From the NCBI GenBank assembly GCA_023383735.1, contig JAHDYN010000073.1, positions 1 to 7,757 of the forward strand: DNA of 7,757 nt, written 5' to 3'. Each line of letters opens with the position of its first letter. The stretch's first letter is position 1. Position numbers and translations under genes: made by a program. The stretch comes from Gammaproteobacteria bacterium (GTDB lineage Bacteria; Pseudomonadota; Gammaproteobacteria; Steroidobacterales; GCA-2729495). This document shows, one piece after another, positions 6,098-7,757 of the stretch. The notes beneath the pieces were generated by a model. It ran no database searches. It saw only the letters and a list, made by a program, of their open reading frames with translations, and was not told the origin of the DNA.

Positions 6098-7111
6098 CTA
6101 TGCGGCTTCGTCGGCCAGCACCACGATGGACTTGCCGAGGTTTGCGCCGCGCATGAGGCGGGCGAAGTGCGCGCCGGTCGCCTCGATGCCACTGGCACGA
6201 TCTTCGCGGTAGCGGATCCGGCCGTCGGCAATCCGCGGCGCAACGAAATCGACGAACGCCGTGCGACGGCCCTCGAAATCCATGACCACCAGGCCCTTCA
6301 TCACGGCACGCTTCACGATCGGCAGCGCGAGGTCCAGCGGCCTGGAGCGCGCAGGATCGTTGTAGCGCTCCATCAGGCCGCAGAGGATGACCGTGCCGTA
6401 GTTCTTCAGCACGGTGAAGGCATCGGCCAGCATCTGCCCGCCGACGTTGTCGTGATAGATGTCGGCGCCTGCGGGCAGGGCCGCCGCGAGCGTCTGGAGG
6501 AAGTCGGCGGTGCGGTAATTGACGCAGGCGCTGAAACCGAGCTCGCGCACAAAGGCACATTTCTCGTCGGAGCCGGCGATGCCGACCGCAACCGCCCCGC
6601 GCTGCATCGCGATCTGGCCGACCATCGAACCGACCGGCCCGAGCGCGGCTGAAACGAGCACGACCTGGCCGGGCTGCACGTCGGCGAGTTCCACCATGCT
6701 CGCCCAGGCTGTGAGACCCGGCATGCCCAGCACGCCGAGCCAGGTGGACAGTGGCGCACGGCTCCGCACCAGCACCTCGGTCTGCGCACCCGAGGACAGC
6801 GCGTACTCCTGCCAGCCACCGAAATGGCGCACGTAGTCGCCCTCGCGATATCCCGGATGGCGCGAACGCAGCACCTGGCCGACCGTCTCGGCCATCGGCA
6901 TGTCGCCGGCACCGAGCGGCTGTTGCCGGGCCATGTGACGGCCGGCGATCGCCGAGCGCTGGTAGGGATCCAGCGAGAGATAGACATGCCGGATCAGCAA
7001 TTCACCGGGCGCGGGCTCAGGCACGGGCACGGCCTGCACCCGGAAATCCTCCGCAACCGGCACGCCCGACAGCGGCCGCACAAGCACGACCTGATGATTC
7101 ATCTGTTGCAT
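6098..7111 (-). CDS. MDR-family NADP-dependent oxidoreductase, PTGR/CurA type (337 aa)
   Basis: A full-length zinc-independent medium-chain dehydrogenase/reductase of the group that holds leukotriene B4 12-hydroxydehydrogenase/prostaglandin reductase and E. coli curcumin reductase CurA. These enzymes use NADPH to reduce the C=C bond of alpha,beta-unsaturated ketones or aldehydes in the cytoplasm. Visible landmarks: LSLDPYQRSA (45-54), LGMPGLTAWASM (128-139), the Rossmann loop AALGPVGSMVGQIA (155-168), IYHDNVGG (218-225), ILCGLMERYN (242-251, with the tyrosine typical of this group) and NLGKSIVVL (324-332). The usual loop reads A-A-S-G-A-V-G; here Leu-Gly-Pro replaces Ser-Gly-Ala, which is slightly unusual. 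No zinc ligands of alcohol dehydrogenases are seen. The start at 7111 gives MQQMNHQ; a second ATG at 7102 is also possible, and neither has a strong Shine-Dalgarno. Gene is convergent with the pilus operon and divergent from the DUF1838 gene. Substrate unknown. Confidence 0.92.
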   Translation of the reverse strand: MQQMNHQVVLVRPLSGVPVAEDFRVQAVPVPEPAPGELLIRHVYLSLDPYQRSAIAGRHMARQQPLGAGDMPMAETVGQVLRSRHPGYREGDYVRHFGGWQEYALSSGAQTEVLVRSRAPLSTWLGVLGMPGLTAWASMVELADVQPGQVVLVSAALGPVGSMVGQIAMQRGAVAVGIAGSDEKCAFVRELGFSACVNYRTADFLQTLAAALPAGADIYHDNVGGQMLADAFTVLKNYGTVILCGLMERYNDPARSRPLDLALPIVKRAVMKGLVVMDFEGRRTAFVDFVAPRIADGRIRYREDRASGIEATGAHFARLMRGANLGKSIVVLADEAA

Positions 7112-7139
7112 GGCAGGCGGATCTTAACCCGGCACTGCG

Positions 7140-7195
7140 CCCGCACACCGGTCACTGCGGGTGATTTGCTGCCTGTCACACCCATCCCGCACGGG
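7140..7195. repeat. CCCGCA half-sites in the divergent intergenic region
   Basis: CCCGCA (7140-7145) and its complement TGCGGG (7156-7161) form an inverted repeat with a 10-nt spacer. CCCGCAC occurs again at 7186-7192 inside a short palindrome, CCCGCACGGG (7186-7195). The layout would suit a dimeric regulator acting on one or both divergent genes. In GC-rich DNA such short matches also arise by chance, so this is only a candidate operator. Confidence 0.25.
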
Positions 7196-7205
7196 CTGGT
7201 TCCGC

Positions 7206-7211
7206 TACACT
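7206..7211 (+). promoter_or_regulatory. Candidate -10 element TACACT for the DUF1838 gene
   Basis: TACACT matches TATAAT at four of six positions and would place the transcription start about 80 nt before the ATG at 7298. No matching -35 hexamer sits 16-18 nt upstream (the sequence there is CATCCC), so it would need an activator or is not a promoter. The rest of 7112-7297 holds no ORF that I would call a gene. Confidence 0.3.
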
Positions 7212-7283
7212 GGAACGCATGCGACTGAAGCGATAGTGCAGACAAAACAGCTCAGCAGCATTTCATCCCGGTTCATTTTCCCC

Positions 7284-7289
7284 GAGGAG
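7284..7289 (+). promoter_or_regulatory. Shine-Dalgarno GAGGAG for the DUF1838 gene
   Basis: GAGGAG ends 8 nt before the ATG at 7298, which marks that ATG as the start of the reading frame that stays open to the window edge. Confidence 0.8.
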
Positions 7290-7297
7290 CCCAGAGC

Positions 7298-7757
7298 ATG
7301 GCCGTCATTCCGTTCGAGACAAAGATCGATTTCATGAATCCCCGGTGGAACCGGGACAGCTGGGCCCGCATCCAGGGCGACCTGGATTCCGAGAAGCAGC
7401 GCTTCAGCCACTGCAGCGGCGTGATTCTCGGCGTAAGGCCCGGCGAGGCGCTGAAACCCCTGCTCGGCTTCCAGACCTTTCTGGCCACGCGCCTCGTGCC
7501 CCTGCCCGACGGCAACATCCGCCGCCTGAACAAGGAAGTCATCTTCTATACCAATCTCACCCGGCTCAATCAGCCCGGCGACATCATCGAGGAGTACAAG
7601 AATCCGTACACCAATGAAACCGTCAAGGTCGTGCATGCCATCAACGACCCGTTCAACTACACGATCAGCGACACGCTGATCCTCGCGCCGGAGGATTTCC
7701 CGGGCGACCGCAGCAAGCTGCCGAAGATCCCGCTGATCTTCCCCTGGCAGAAGCTCA
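7298..7757 (+). CDS. DUF1838 family protein, N-terminal part (partial)
   Basis: The frame opens at ATG 7298 after GAGGAG and has no stop before the window ends, giving 153 visible residues. The start, MAVIPFETKIDFMNPRWNRD, shows no signal peptide. The run from residue 46 to 114 carries the pattern I know from DUF1838 proteins: LLGFQTFLATRLVPLPDG, then a strand with KEVIFYTNL, an EEYKNPYTNETVKVVH segment and INDPFNY. The biochemical function of this family is not established as far as I know. Members often occur near oxidoreductases in high-GC proteobacteria, and here an MDR reductase is divergently encoded. Family call is fairly firm; role is unknown. The third-position G/C bias matches the neighbouring genes, so there is no sign of recent transfer. 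Confidence 0.78.
   Translation, partial: MAVIPFETKIDFMNPRWNRDSWARIQGDLDSEKQRFSHCSGVILGVRPGEALKPLLGFQTFLATRLVPLPDGNIRRLNKEVIFYTNLTRLNQPGDIIEEYKNPYTNETVKVVHAINDPFNYTISDTLILAPEDFPGDRSKLPKIPLIFPWQKL

Noticed and set aside
5793..6560. 255-aa minus-strand open frame across the terminator and reductase 3' end
   Set aside because: It is an out-of-frame reading of the oxidoreductase and runs through a clear intrinsic terminator; no domain is visible.

Overview
The window looks like a high-GC proteobacterial chromosome, most likely Gammaproteobacteria. The basis is strong G/C third-position bias, Shine-Dalgarno starts, a tightly overlapped type IV pilus/type II secretion (T4P/T2SS) type operon, and a classic GC-stem terminator. 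No species is claimed. Nothing points to phage, transposon, tRNA or CRISPR content.

Region 1 (1-6020, + strand) is a pilus or pseudopilus assembly locus. It opens with the 3' end of a GspF/PilC/MshG-type inner-membrane platform protein. Next comes a 539-aa bitopic protein with a PilM/GspL-like cytoplasmic part and a PilN-like periplasmic part. A PilO/GspM/MshJ-like protein (210 aa) and a small exported MshK/PilP-like protein (145 aa) follow. Starts and stops touch or overlap (1-nt gap, 14-nt overlap, 4-nt overlap), so these genes are probably translated as a set. Three prepilin-like genes come next. The first is a large GspK/PilX-like protein with no Glu at +5, and its frame is broken near position 3445. 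The second is a 265-aa prepilin with a G|FSLLE site, overlapping the first by 7 nt. The third is a 202-aa prepilin with a G|FTLVE site; it has its own 128-nt leader and a strong Shine-Dalgarno, and is followed by a near-perfect intrinsic terminator at 6043-6073. The genes make sense as one machine: the platform protein and the fusion/PilO/PilP-like set form the inner-membrane alignment complex, and the three pilins supply the fibre and its tip. The ATPase, secretin and prepilin peptidase are not in the window. The arrangement resembles MSHA-type loci but is permuted and partly fused.

Region 2 (6098-7111, - strand) is a zinc-independent MDR-family NADP-dependent oxidoreductase (PTGR/CurA type), convergent with the pilus operon. 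A 186-bp divergent intergenic region follows, containing repeated CCCGCA half-sites and a weak promoter candidate. Region 3 (7298 to the window end, + strand) is the 5' part of a DUF1838-family gene whose frame is still open at the edge.

The observations most worth checking are the frameshift in the large pilin, which can be explained by a 5-nt loss that removes a Trp-Tyr pair, and the unusual GspL-like fusion plus three-pilin layout.
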